Shown: piece by piece, positions 6,876 to 14,290 of the stretch
How the letters are laid out: each line of letters starts with the position of its first letter
Position numbering within the stretch: position 1 is the first letter of the stretch
From: Prevotellaceae bacterium
GTDB taxonomy: Bacteria; Bacteroidota; Bacteroidia; Bacteroidales; UBA932
Assembly: GCA_031257655.1 (NCBI GenBank)
Contig: JAIROF010000127.1
Span: 1-15,037, forward strand
Length of the DNA: 15,037 nucleotides
Direction: 5' to 3'
Notes under the pieces: model-generated
Told to the model about the DNA's origin: nothing
Database searches by the model: none
What the model saw: only the letters and a program-made list of their open reading frames with translations
Program-made: the position numbers and the translations under genes

Positions 6876-6905
6876 TTGCATGAAAATAATCTTTTGCTAA
6901 CTTTG
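6876..6905 (+). promoter_or_regulatory. yajC: Candidate yajC promoter
   Basis: TTG (6876-6878), exactly 19 bp, then TAACTTTG (6898-6905) is the best match in the window to the Bacteroidota sigma-ABfr consensus. It begins 6 bp after the nusB stop and predicts transcription from about 6911, some 60 nt before the yajC ATG. It would allow yajC and the following genes to be expressed separately from nusB. Confidence 0.65.
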
Positions 6906-6972
6906 TACCCAATTTTTTTATACCATTTTTTAGTACCAATTTTTTTTCGTTCATCAAAAAGCAACCAGACTA

Positions 6973-7302
6973 ATGAATTTTATCCTTTTAGACGCTGCCG
7001 AAGCCGGAGCGCAGCAGCCGCAGGGAATGGGCGGCAGCATGACGTGGATTATGCTTATCGCCATTTTTGTGGTGATGTATTTCTTTATGATTCGTCCGCA
7101 GCAAAAGCGGCAAAAAGAGCTGCGCAAGTTCCGCGAAAGCCTCCAAAAAGGCGACAAGGTCGTAACGGTAGGCGGCATCTACGGCACCATTTCCGAAATT
7201 AAGGACAGCTACGTACTCATTGAGGTGGATGGCAACGTGCGCATACGCTTCGATAAGTCAAGCGTGCTGAAAGACTCCTCCGACCTCGTTCAGGCCAAGT
7301 AG
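6973..7302 (+). CDS. yajC: Preprotein translocase subunit YajC
   Basis: YajC is a small inner-membrane partner of SecDF in the Sec translocon. The 109-residue protein has one membrane segment (about 23-42, MTWIMLIAIFVVMYFFMI) followed at once by the hallmark RPQQKRQKE and then the conserved cytoplasmic domain with LQKGDKVVTVGGIYGTI. A Gln/Gly-rich N-terminus precedes the membrane segment. The ATG at 6973 fits homologue starts. secDF are not in the window. The next gene encodes a YbbR-domain protein, an order seen in other Bacteroidales. Confidence 0.96.
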   Translation: MNFILLDAAEAGAQQPQGMGGSMTWIMLIAIFVVMYFFMIRPQQKRQKELRKFRESLQKGDKVVTVGGIYGTISEIKDSYVLIEVDGNVRIRFDKSSVLKDSSDLVQAK

Positions 7303-7309
7303 CGGCGCT

Positions 7310-7322
7310 CGGCTCGCAGCCG
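7310..7322. other. Small GC hairpin after yajC
   Basis: CGGCT, a three-base loop and AGCCG form a compact stem 8 bp past the yajC stop. No T tract follows, so it is not an intrinsic terminator; it could protect the mRNA end or be incidental. The rest of the 128-bp yajC-ybbR gap is GC-rich and featureless. Confidence 0.35.
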
Positions 7323-7430
7323 TAGCGCGCGCTGCACGCTAACGATAAGCAGCACGTATAACCGAATGCCACGCCTCCGCGCGCTGCCCCCCGCTCTTGC
7401 GCGGCATGCTTGTACTCAAACTACCGGGTA

Positions 7431-8426
7431 ATGGACAAAAACCTCCCCTTGCCTCAAACGTTGCTGGGCGCACACCGCCTGCTCAAGCGGGATAAGCGGC
7501 TGCTTATCTTTGGTTTTTTCTTGCTTACCTCCACCACCCTGTGGATGCTCAACAAGCTGTCGCACACCTACACCACCGAAATCGCTGCAAAAATATCGCT
7601 GATTGAGGGTCGGCACGTAGGCGTTATGCTTACCGGCGGCAAGGTGAGCACGGTGCGCCTGCGCGTCCGCGCAAGCGGGTACGACATTATGCAGTACCTG
7701 CTGTTCAGCTCCAAAACCTTTAAGGTAGACCTCGGCCTGCTGCGCTACTTTGAGGTGGAGGCCGGAAAATCGGCGCTGCCCGTGGGGCAAATCCGCAACG
7801 TAATGGCGCAGCAGCTCAACCCCAGCTTCGACCTGCAGGCCATCGCCCCCGATTCCATCTACTTTCAGCTATCGCCGGTGGCCAGCAAAAAGGTGCCGAT
7901 AAGGGTGGACTGCCGCGTAGAATACCTCCCGCAGTACATGCAGCAAGGCGACCCGGCGCTGGAGCCGGACAGCCTAATCGTGAGCGGCCCCCAGAAGGTG
8001 GTAGACGCCATCGACGAAATCACCACAGAGCCGGTGAAAAAGGAAAAAGTAATCAACAACTTTTCGGGAAAAGCTTCGCTAAAAACGCCTCCTCAAACCT
8101 TTTTATCGCACGAAAAGGTATCGTACAAGATCAGCGTGCAGCGCGTTACTCAAATAACGCGGGAGCTGCCCATCCACCTCGTCGGCGCCCCCGATTCGCT
8201 CCACGTAGAGCTGATTCCGGCAAGCGCACAGGTGGCCATCTCCGTCGCCACGGAGGAGTACCACCGCCTCAAGCAGGACGAGCAGTACCTTACGGCATAC
8301 TACACCGAGCTGCGCCAGAGCATTTCGGGGCAAGTGCGCGTCAACCTCAGCAAACCGCCCGACTACGTCCTCTCTACCTCCATCAAGCCGGCCTTTGTAA
8401 CCCTTATCGTAAAGCAAAAGCCATGA
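7431..8426 (+). CDS. YbbR/CdaR-like membrane-anchored protein
   Basis: The protein is 331 aa, with one N-terminal membrane segment (about 24-40, LLIFGFFLLTSTTLWML) after a basic stretch. The rest is predicted extracytoplasmic and rich in beta strands. Phrases such as RVDCRVEYLPQYM, PDSLIVSGPQKVVDAIDEITTEPV and a later repeat of this layout are characteristic of YbbR domains. In Firmicutes YbbR (CdaR) regulates the diadenylate cyclase CdaA; no cyclase gene is present here and that role is not shown for this protein. The frame extends to a TTG at 7410, but the ATG at 7431 gives the usual N-terminus. Its stop overlaps the coaE start as ATGA, so the two are probably co-translated. Confidence 0.8.
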   Translation: MDKNLPLPQTLLGAHRLLKRDKRLLIFGFFLLTSTTLWMLNKLSHTYTTEIAAKISLIEGRHVGVMLTGGKVSTVRLRVRASGYDIMQYLLFSSKTFKVDLGLLRYFEVEAGKSALPVGQIRNVMAQQLNPSFDLQAIAPDSIYFQLSPVASKKVPIRVDCRVEYLPQYMQQGDPALEPDSLIVSGPQKVVDAIDEITTEPVKKEKVINNFSGKASLKTPPQTFLSHEKVSYKISVQRVTQITRELPIHLVGAPDSLHVELIPASAQVAISVATEEYHRLKQDEQYLTAYYTELRQSISGQVRVNLSKPPDYVLSTSIKPAFVTLIVKQKP

Positions 8427-9004
8427 TGCGTATAGGCGTAACCGGCGGCATCGGCAGCGGAAAAACGACCATTTGCAGGGCGTTGGAAAATTTGGGCATA
8501 CCCGTTTTTTACGCCGACAAAGAGGTGAAAAACATGTACGAGGACGACGCCGAAGTGCAGGCCATGCTCGCCCGCACCTTTGGAGAAGCCGTGTACCGCA
8601 ACGGCAAGCCGGACAGGCAGCTGCTGGCGCAGAAAGCGTTTGGCAGCCCCGCCGCGCTGGCGGCCCTCAACGCCATAGCCCACCCCGCCGTAGCAAAACG
8701 ATTTGACACGTGGGCGGCGCAGCAGCGCGCGCCCTGCGTAGCTCAGGAGGCCGCCCTGATATTTGAAAGCGGCGCACACCGGCAGCTCGACAAGGTGATC
8801 ACCGTGAGCGCCCCGCAAGCGCTGCGGATACAGCGGGTGATGCTGCGGGACGGATGCACGCGCAGCGAAGTCCTTCGCCGCATGGAGCACCAGCTGAGCG
8901 ACGCCGCGCGCGCCGAGCGAGCCGACTTCTGCATTGTAAACGACGACGCAACGCCGCTGCTGCCGCAAATCTTGGAAATCTTAAGCATTTTGAGCCGAGC
9001 GTAG
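8423..9004 (+). CDS. coaE: Dephospho-CoA kinase CoaE
   Basis: CoaE phosphorylates the 3' hydroxyl of dephospho-CoA, the last step of coenzyme A synthesis in the cytosol. The 193-residue protein shows the P-loop GGIGSGKTT (8-16), YADKEVKNMY (the usual D-A/K-D region), the lid and substrate segment IAHPAVAKRF, EAALIFESG (normally P-L-L-F-E), and RMEHQLS near the end. It begins with tandem ATG codons (8423 and 8426); the first overlaps the ybbR stop by four bases and the second would also serve. The stop codon lies within a GAGCGTAGCGAGC sequence of a kind also seen near 2360. Confidence 0.93.
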   Translation: MMRIGVTGGIGSGKTTICRALENLGIPVFYADKEVKNMYEDDAEVQAMLARTFGEAVYRNGKPDRQLLAQKAFGSPAALAALNAIAHPAVAKRFDTWAAQQRAPCVAQEAALIFESGAHRQLDKVITVSAPQALRIQRVMLRDGCTRSEVLRRMEHQLSDAARAERADFCIVNDDATPLLPQILEILSILSRA

Positions 9005-9020
9005 CGAGCACGCAGGCGCC

Positions 9021-9228
9021 TTTAGCAATACGAAATAAATAAATTACTATGGATTTTGTCCGTAGAACATGCATATCAATAGGAATGATGAGACAACACC
9101 CTCCCCAACCCCGTAGCGGGTTGAACCCCTGCGGAGTTCCGAGTAGGGGCGGGGCTACATAATTGCTACGGATATGAAAACCCTAAAGGGTTATTTCTGC
9201 TACAAGCTATTTATTTCGCATCCCTAAA
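9021..9228. repeat. 208-bp dispersed-type repeat with inverted ends
   Basis: The left end (9021-9045) and right end (9204-9228) are inverted copies matching at 20 of 25 positions, with the shared core CGAAATAAATA. Inside are several smaller dyads: AACCC/GGGTT around 9104-9122, AACCCC/GGAGTT around 9124-9138, and AACCCT-AA-AGGGTT at 9179-9192. There is no open frame. It fills nearly all of the coaE-dnaJ-like gap. The structure resembles a MITE or the foldback intergenic repeats common in Bacteroidota genomes; a target-site duplication is not evident. Confidence 0.6.
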
Positions 9229-9247
9229 TAAAAAAAACCACAACATC

Positions 9248-9976
9248 ATGGCAAAATACGGAAAATGGATTAGCGGCGCCATTGGCTGGTGGCTATTAGG
9301 CCCCATAGGAGGCATTGTAGGCTTTGCCTTAGGGACGCTGTTTGACGCAACGAACAGCCGCACATCGAAGCCTCAGCCCGCCGAGGCAACGCATCGCGAC
9401 GGGTTTACCGTGAGCCTGCTCGTGCTCATGGCGGCGGTGCTCAAAGCCGACGGTAAGGTCATGCAGTCGGAGCTGGACTACGTCAAGAAATTTCTTGTGC
9501 AGCGCTTCGGCGCAGCCGCTGCCGGAAGGCACCTGCTCTTCCTGCGCAACGTGCTGCAGCAGCCCCTCCCGCTCTACGACGTGTGCGGACAGATACGCTC
9601 CAACCTCAACCTCTCGGCTCGCCTTGAGCTGCTCCACCTCCTGTTTGGCATTGCCGCCGCCGACGGCGAAATAAACCTCAGCGAGCGAAATATCATCAAG
9701 CGCATTGCGGAGCATATCGGCATTTCGGCAGCCGACTACAGCTCGGTAAGCGCCATGTTTGCCACCGTCGACAAGAGCTGGGCCTACAAGGTGCTGGAGG
9801 TGGAGCGATCTGCTACCGACGATGAGGTCAAAAAAGCCTACCGCCGCATGGCCATAAAGCACCACCCCGACAAGGTGGCACAAATGGGCGAAGACGTACA
9901 GCGCGCCGCTACCGAAAAATTCCGCAAGGTGCGGGAGGCATACGAGTTCATCAAAAAAGAAAGAGCGATGAGCTGA
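9248..9976 (+). CDS. TerB- and DnaJ-domain protein (DjlA-like)
   Basis: This 242-residue protein has a short N-terminal glycine-rich hydrophobic segment (about 9-33, with GWWLLGPIGGIVGFALG) likely to insert in a membrane. A TerB-like helical domain follows (about 55-165, with VLKADGKVMQSELDYV and IAAADGEINLSERNII, two acidic motifs typical of TerB). A C-terminal J domain (about 177-241) carries the HPD motif at 206-208. This order matches DjlA-type co-chaperones, which stimulate DnaK ATPase at the inner membrane; the client is unknown. The start is the ATG at 9248, after an A-rich stretch and the 208-bp repeat. tyrS follows after 63 bp. Confidence 0.9.
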   Translation: MAKYGKWISGAIGWWLLGPIGGIVGFALGTLFDATNSRTSKPQPAEATHRDGFTVSLLVLMAAVLKADGKVMQSELDYVKKFLVQRFGAAAAGRHLLFLRNVLQQPLPLYDVCGQIRSNLNLSARLELLHLLFGIAAADGEINLSERNIIKRIAEHIGISAADYSSVSAMFATVDKSWAYKVLEVERSATDDEVKKAYRRMAIKHHPDKVAQMGEDVQRAATEKFRKVREAYEFIKKERAMS

Positions 9977-10039
9977 AAACCCCAGCCAAAACCAACACAC
10001 ACAAAAAAAAAGAAGAAGAACCAACAACAACAAACGCAC
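9977..10039 (+). promoter_or_regulatory. tyrS: T-free leader before tyrS
   Basis: The gap contains no T at all, is mostly A and C with a few G, and includes a run of nine A. It has no Shine-Dalgarno site. Such an unstructured A-rich leader is consistent with how Bacteroidota ribosomes select starts. There is no sign of a T-box or other riboswitch. Confidence 0.5.
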
Positions 10040-11332
10040 ATGAACTTTATCGAAGAGCTGACATGGCGCGGCATGATACACGATATGACGCCGGGCGTAG
10101 AAGATTTGCTGAAAAAAGAAGTCGCTACGGCATACGTAGGGATAGACCCCACCGCCGATTCGCTGCACATAGGGCATTTGGTGGGCATTATGATGCTCAA
10201 GCATTTTCAGCGCTGCGGGCACAAGCCCATCGTGCTGGTGGGCGGCGCCACCGGCATGATTGGCGACCCAAGCGGCAAATCGCAGGAGCGAAACCTGCTC
10301 GACGAGCAAACGCTGCGCCGCAACCAGGAGGGCATCAAAAAGCATCTCGCCAAGCTGCTGAACTTTGAAGGCAACCTGCCCACCACCGCCGAAATGGTGA
10401 ACAACTACGACTGGATGAAGCCCATGTCGTTTCTTGAGTTTATCCGCGATGTGGGCAAGCACATTACCGTGAACTACATGATGAGCAAAGATTCGGTAAA
10501 AAAGCGGCTGAACGGCGAAGCGGCAGACGGCATGTCGTTCACCGAATTTACCTACCAGCTGGTGCAGGGCTACGATTTTTTGCACCTCTACCAGGCCAAG
10601 CGGTGCCGGCTGCAAATGGGCGGCAGCGACCAGTGGGGCAACATCACCACCGGCGCCGAGCTCGTACGCCGCAAAACCGGCGGCGAGGCCTTTGCCCTCA
10701 CCTGCCCCCTCATCACCAAAGCCGACGGGAGCAAGTTCGGCAAAACCGAAGGCGGCAACGTTTGGCTCGACGCCCGCTACACGTCGCCCTACAAGTTCTA
10801 CCAGTTCTGGCTCAACGTGAGCGACGCCGACGCCGAAAAGTACATCAAAATTTTTACCGTGCTGGATAAAAACGCCGTAGAAAAGCTGGTAGCCGAGCAG
10901 ACCGCCGCGCCCCACCTGCGCCCGCTGCAAAAGGCGCTGGCAAAGGAGGTTACCTGCATGGTGCACTCGGAGGAGGAGTACCGCAAGGCGCTGGAGGCGT
11001 CGGACGTTTTGTTCGGCAGCGCCACCTCCGACATCCTGAAAAAGGTGGACGAATCCACATTCCTTTCCATGTTTGAGGGCGTGCCGACGTTTACCGTTGG
11101 CCGGGAAAAGCTGCCCCTCAAAGCCGCAGACCTGCTGGCCGTAGAAGCGCAGGTCTTTGCCTCAAAGGGCGAATTTCGCAAGCTGGTGCAGGGTGGAGGC
11201 CTGAGCATCAACAAGGAAAAAGTAGGCGACGCGGAAACCATCATCTCGCCCGACATGCTGCTCAACGGGCAATACCTGCTGGTGCAAAAAGGTAAAAAAA
11301 ATTACTTTATCGTAAAAATCCGGGAGCATTAG
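10040..11332 (+). CDS. tyrS: Tyrosyl-tRNA synthetase
   Basis: This class I synthetase attaches tyrosine to tRNA-Tyr in the cytosol. The 430-residue protein has YVGIDPTADSLHIGH with the HIGH motif at 43-46, the tyrosine-site segment QGYDFLHLYQ, GGSDQWGNI, and the KMSKS-loop equivalent KFGKT at 232-236. A C-terminal S4-like RNA-binding domain occupies about 360-430 (FRKLVQGGGLSINKEKV). It matches the bacterial TyrS type with the KFGKT/S loop. Start at the ATG at 10040 gives the family's usual beginning (NFIEELTWRGMIHD). ribF follows after 49 bp with no terminator visible. Confidence 0.97.
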   Translation: MNFIEELTWRGMIHDMTPGVEDLLKKEVATAYVGIDPTADSLHIGHLVGIMMLKHFQRCGHKPIVLVGGATGMIGDPSGKSQERNLLDEQTLRRNQEGIKKHLAKLLNFEGNLPTTAEMVNNYDWMKPMSFLEFIRDVGKHITVNYMMSKDSVKKRLNGEAADGMSFTEFTYQLVQGYDFLHLYQAKRCRLQMGGSDQWGNITTGAELVRRKTGGEAFALTCPLITKADGSKFGKTEGGNVWLDARYTSPYKFYQFWLNVSDADAEKYIKIFTVLDKNAVEKLVAEQTAAPHLRPLQKALAKEVTCMVHSEEEYRKALEASDVLFGSATSDILKKVDESTFLSMFEGVPTFTVGREKLPLKAADLLAVEAQVFASKGEFRKLVQGGGLSINKEKVGDAETIISPDMLLNGQYLLVQKGKKNYFIVKIREH

Positions 11333-11381
11333 CCAAATGTTGCCGGTTGGTAGCGAAATTCAAGATTAGGTATTACCAGGC

Positions 11382-12335
11382 ATGCAAATTTACCAATTTC
11401 CCCACACCCCTGCGGAGAGCGCTCTGGCTGCGACGACCGGTTTTTTCGACGGCGTGCACTGCGGCCACGCAGCCGTGCTGTCCATGCTCAAGCGCGTAGC
11501 GCTGGCCGAGGGGCTTCCCTCGTGCGTGGTTACCTACGACCCGCACCCGCGCATAGTGCTGGGCAAAGATAGCGGCTTACGCTTGCTTTGCAGCAACGAA
11601 GAAAAGCAGCGGCTGCTCGCCGCGCACGGCATAGGCTACCTGGTGGTCATTCCTTTTACCCAAACGCTTGCCGACATGCAGCCCGACAGGTTTTTTGAGG
11701 AATACCTCGTAAAGGCGCTGCGCGTAAAGGCGCTGACGGTTGGGTTTGACCATAACATAGGCAAAAATGCCCTTGGCGACTTTGAAAAGATACTACAGCT
11801 GGGCCAAAAACACCATGTTCCGGTGCACCAGGTGCACCCCTACGCGCAAAATACGGTTACGGTGAGCGCTACAAAGATACGCAGCGCGCTACAGGATGGC
11901 CATATAGCTACCGCCAACAACATGCTGGGCTACCCCTACCCTATTAGCGGCCTTGTGTGCAAGGGCATGAGCATAGGGCGCACTATAGGCTACCCCACCG
12001 CAAACATTCGCCTTGCGTTTTCCCGAAAAATGCTGCCCAAAGACGGCGCCTACGCCGTGCGCGTGCGGCTGGACGGTGCGCTGTACAACGGCATGCTCAA
12101 CATCGGCACGCGCAGCATATTCGGGCACCCCGAAGCGCTGTGCATAGAAGTCCACATTTTCGATTTTTCGCAGGACATTTACGGGCGCAGCATCACCGTT
12201 GACCTCATAGACAGGCTGCGCGACGTAAAAAAGATAGGGTCGGCCGACGAGCTAAAAAAGCTGCTCGAAAAAGATGAGGTGAAGGCGAGAAAAATGCTTT
12301 GCGATTACTGCTCCGGTGCTGGCATAGCCCCCTGA
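11382..12335 (+). CDS. ribF: Bifunctional riboflavin kinase / FAD synthetase RibF
   Basis: RibF converts riboflavin to FMN and FMN to FAD. The 317-residue protein has the adenylyltransferase domain first (about 1-175, with GFFDGVHCGH at 20-29, DPHP, and the SATKIRSALQDG box) and the flavokinase domain second (about 185-305, with GRTIGYPTANI around 200-209, GMLNIGTR and IEVHIFDF containing the likely catalytic Glu). Two motifs deviate from the common form: GFDHNIGKNALGD replaces the usual G-D-RFG-R-GD pattern, and TRSIFG replaces TRPTF. The core catalytic residues remain, so activity is expected. The gene ends 27 bp from the ispG stop, in a hairpin. Confidence 0.93.
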   Translation: MQIYQFPHTPAESALAATTGFFDGVHCGHAAVLSMLKRVALAEGLPSCVVTYDPHPRIVLGKDSGLRLLCSNEEKQRLLAAHGIGYLVVIPFTQTLADMQPDRFFEEYLVKALRVKALTVGFDHNIGKNALGDFEKILQLGQKHHVPVHQVHPYAQNTVTVSATKIRSALQDGHIATANNMLGYPYPISGLVCKGMSIGRTIGYPTANIRLAFSRKMLPKDGAYAVRVRLDGALYNGMLNIGTRSIFGHPEALCIEVHIFDFSQDIYGRSITVDLIDRLRDVKKIGSADELKKLLEKDEVKARKMLCDYCSGAGIAP

Positions 12336-12365
12336 CAGGCCGCCCTGCGCTGCGAGGCGCTGTCA
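12333..12365. other. Hairpin joining the ribF and ispG stop codons
   Basis: TGACAG (12333-12338) pairs with CTGTCA (12360-12365); each arm begins with the stop TGA of one of the two convergent genes. After a two-base bulge, CGCC (12341-12344) pairs with GGCG (12356-12359). No T run follows on either side. It may act as a two-way transcript end or stabiliser. Confidence 0.5.
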
Positions 12366-14222
12366 AAGCGGAGCGGGGAGGCTGCGCAGGTCGTCGTCCA
12401 CGAGCCGCAGGAGCTCATCTACGGCATGTTCCCGGTCGATATTTGCCTTTACGCGTACTTTTCCCCGGTAGAGGGATACGCGCCCGTTTCCCGCCCCTAC
12501 GTAGCCGTAGTCGGCATCCGCCATTTCGCCGGGGCCGTTCACAATGCACCCCATGACGGCAATCTTCAAGCCCTTGAGGTGCGCGGTTCGGCGCTTGACC
12601 TCCTGCAAGGTTTTTTGGAGGTCAAACAGCGTTCGCCCGCAGCCCGGGCAGGCAATGTACTCGGTTTTGCTGAAGCGGACGCGGGCGGCCTGCAGGATGC
12701 ACAGGCCGGTGTTGACTAAGTCTGCCGGCCTTGCGTGGCGCGTAAAGGTTGTGCGCTGCTCGCCGAGCGTTAGCGCTGCGCTGCCCTGCTCAAGCGTAGC
12801 GCTCGATATGGTTTCCTCCACGCCGGAGGGCTGCAGGAGCGACAGCATCACCCCGTCGCCAAAGCCGTCGATGAGCAGCGCACCGAAGTCGGCGGCCGCT
12901 TGCAGCTGCAAGGCTTCGTAGTCGGGCTCGCTGTAGGCGCGGTGCAGCAGCACGGGGTTGGCGACGCCGTTTTTTTTGAGCTGCACAAAAAATTGACGCT
13001 GCGCCTCCAGCGCCTTTGCCCCACCCTCCAGCGCAAGCATGAGCAGCAGGCGGGGGGTGCTTTTAAGGAAGGTAATAAAGTCTGCGCGGGGGGCGTGGGC
13101 GTTGCAGCGCAGCAGCGCTTCGCTCGCCTCGCTCAGGATGTGCAGGCCGTGCAGCGGGAAGCCGCCGGTTTCGCTCGTCCCCGTGTAGATGAGGTCGGGC
13201 GCGCGGTCGGCGCCTTTCCAGGCCTGCCCGTCGAAGGTAAAGCCGAGCTGCTCTACGTCCCTTTGGGTAATCAGCTTCAGGTGCGAGAGGTCGGCGGCTA
13301 CCGCTACGGGGTTGCTTCCGCCAAGGGGGGCGGCGCTTGCAGGCGCTGTTGCGCGCTTGCCGTAGGCAAAAAAGTTGTGCTCCGCGCTTTCGTAGGGGCG
13401 GTGGTCGCACTTTTTGGCGGCAAGGTAGCGGGTCAGCTTTTTTGCCACGGGGATTTCGCGCTGCGGCTCTTCCGTGAGCGATACCCGGATGGTGCTGCCC
13501 AGCCCGTCTGCGAGCAGGGCGCCAATGCCCACCGCCGATTTTATGCGTCCGTCTTCGCCCTCTCCGGCTTCGGTTACGCCTATGTGGAGGGGGTAGCGCA
13601 TGTCCTCCTCCTCCATGCGCTGCGCCAGCAGGCGGGTAGCGTACACCATTACCCGCGTGTTGCTCGATTTCATTGACGCTACTACGCGGGCAAAGTTTTC
13701 GTCGCGGCAAATGCGCAGAAACTCCATCGCCGATTCTACCATGCCCTGCGGCGTGTCGCCGTAGGTGCTCAGCATGCGCGCGCTCAGCGATCCGTGGTTT
13801 ACGCCAATGCGCAGCGCCGTGTGGTGCTCCCGGCAAATGCTGAGCAGGCGGAGAAATTTTTCGCGCAGCATGGCGGGTTCGCTTGCGCCGTTTGCCCTGT
13901 CGACAAAGTTGCCCGGGTTGATGCGCACTTTCTCCACGTGCTGCGCGGCGACTTCGGCGGCGGCCGGGTTGAAGTGGATGTCGGCAATGAGGGGGATGTT
14001 GTAGCCCTGTTTTTTAAGGGCTGCCTTCACCTGTCCCAGCGCCTCCGCTTCGCGCACGCCCTGCGCCGTGATGCGCACGTAGTCGGCGCCGGCCCTGGCA
14101 ATGGCGATGCACTGCGCTGCGGTAGCCGGTACGTCGAGCGTGCTGGTAGTGGTCATCGACTGTAGACGGACAGGGTGCGACCCGCCAAGCGGAATGCCGC
14201 CTATGTATACTTCGGTGGTCAA
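12363..14222 (-). CDS. ispG: 4-hydroxy-3-methylbut-2-enyl diphosphate synthase IspG (GcpE), long form
   Basis: IspG is the [4Fe-4S] enzyme of the MEP pathway that turns MEcPP into HMBPP for isoprenoid synthesis. The protein is about 619 aa, the three-domain type of Bacteroidota, chlamydiae and plants. The TIM barrel lies at about 5-260 (QSMTTTSTLD, GADYVRITAQG, IADIHFNP, INPGN, GVNHGSLS, GVTEAGEGEDG), followed by an inserted domain (about 275-500). The C-terminal iron-sulfur domain has cluster cysteines C525, C528 (CPGCGR) and C559 and the GPGE glutamate E566. No ATG exists upstream of QSM; the frame can start at a TTG at 14222, and the usual few residues before the first strand (an F-Y-RR-T segment in relatives) are absent. 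The start abuts a heptad array. It converges on ribF and lies downstream of an outer-membrane protein gene. Confidence 0.94.
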   Translation of the reverse strand: MTTEVYIGGIPLGGSHPVRLQSMTTTSTLDVPATAAQCIAIARAGADYVRITAQGVREAEALGQVKAALKKQGYNIPLIADIHFNPAAAEVAAQHVEKVRINPGNFVDRANGASEPAMLREKFLRLLSICREHHTALRIGVNHGSLSARMLSTYGDTPQGMVESAMEFLRICRDENFARVVASMKSSNTRVMVYATRLLAQRMEEEDMRYPLHIGVTEAGEGEDGRIKSAVGIGALLADGLGSTIRVSLTEEPQREIPVAKKLTRYLAAKKCDHRPYESAEHNFFAYGKRATAPASAAPLGGSNPVAVAADLSHLKLITQRDVEQLGFTFDGQAWKGADRAPDLIYTGTSETGGFPLHGLHILSEASEALLRCNAHAPRADFITFLKSTPRLLLMLALEGGAKALEAQRQFFVQLKKNGVANPVLLHRAYSEPDYEALQLQAAADFGALLIDGFGDGVMLSLLQPSGVEETISSATLEQGSAALTLGEQRTTFTRHARPADLVNTGLCILQAARVRFSKTEYIACPGCGRTLFDLQKTLQEVKRRTAHLKGLKIAVMGCIVNGPGEMADADYGYVGAGNGRVSLYRGKVRVKANIDREHAVDELLRLVDDDLRSLPAPL

Positions 14223-14284
14223 ATCTTGAATTTTGAGCTTTGAATATAGAATTTCGGATTGAGAATTGAGGATTGAGGATTGAG
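14222..14284. repeat. Heptad array filling the ispG upstream gap
   Basis: Nine 7-bp units run without a break, each ending in G: AATCTTG, AATTTTG, AGCTTTG, AATATAG, AATTTCG, GATTGAG, AATTGAG, GATTGAG, GATTGAG. The left five are diverged and the right four nearly identical. The array spans from the ispG start codon to 7 bp before the stop of the upstream gene. Its plus-strand unit carries TGA; the minus strand is open. Confidence 0.8.
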
Positions 14285-14290
14285 GGGCGC

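Noticed and set aside
8996..9008. GAGCGTAGCGAGC motif overlapping the coaE stop, with a similar sequence near 2360
   Set aside because: It is too short and GC-rich to call a repeat family from two occurrences in one window.
9329..10966. Long open frame (545 codons) on the minus strand opposite the DnaJ-like gene and tyrS
   Set aside because: It spans two convincing genes and their T-free spacer; the product is a composition artefact with no domain.
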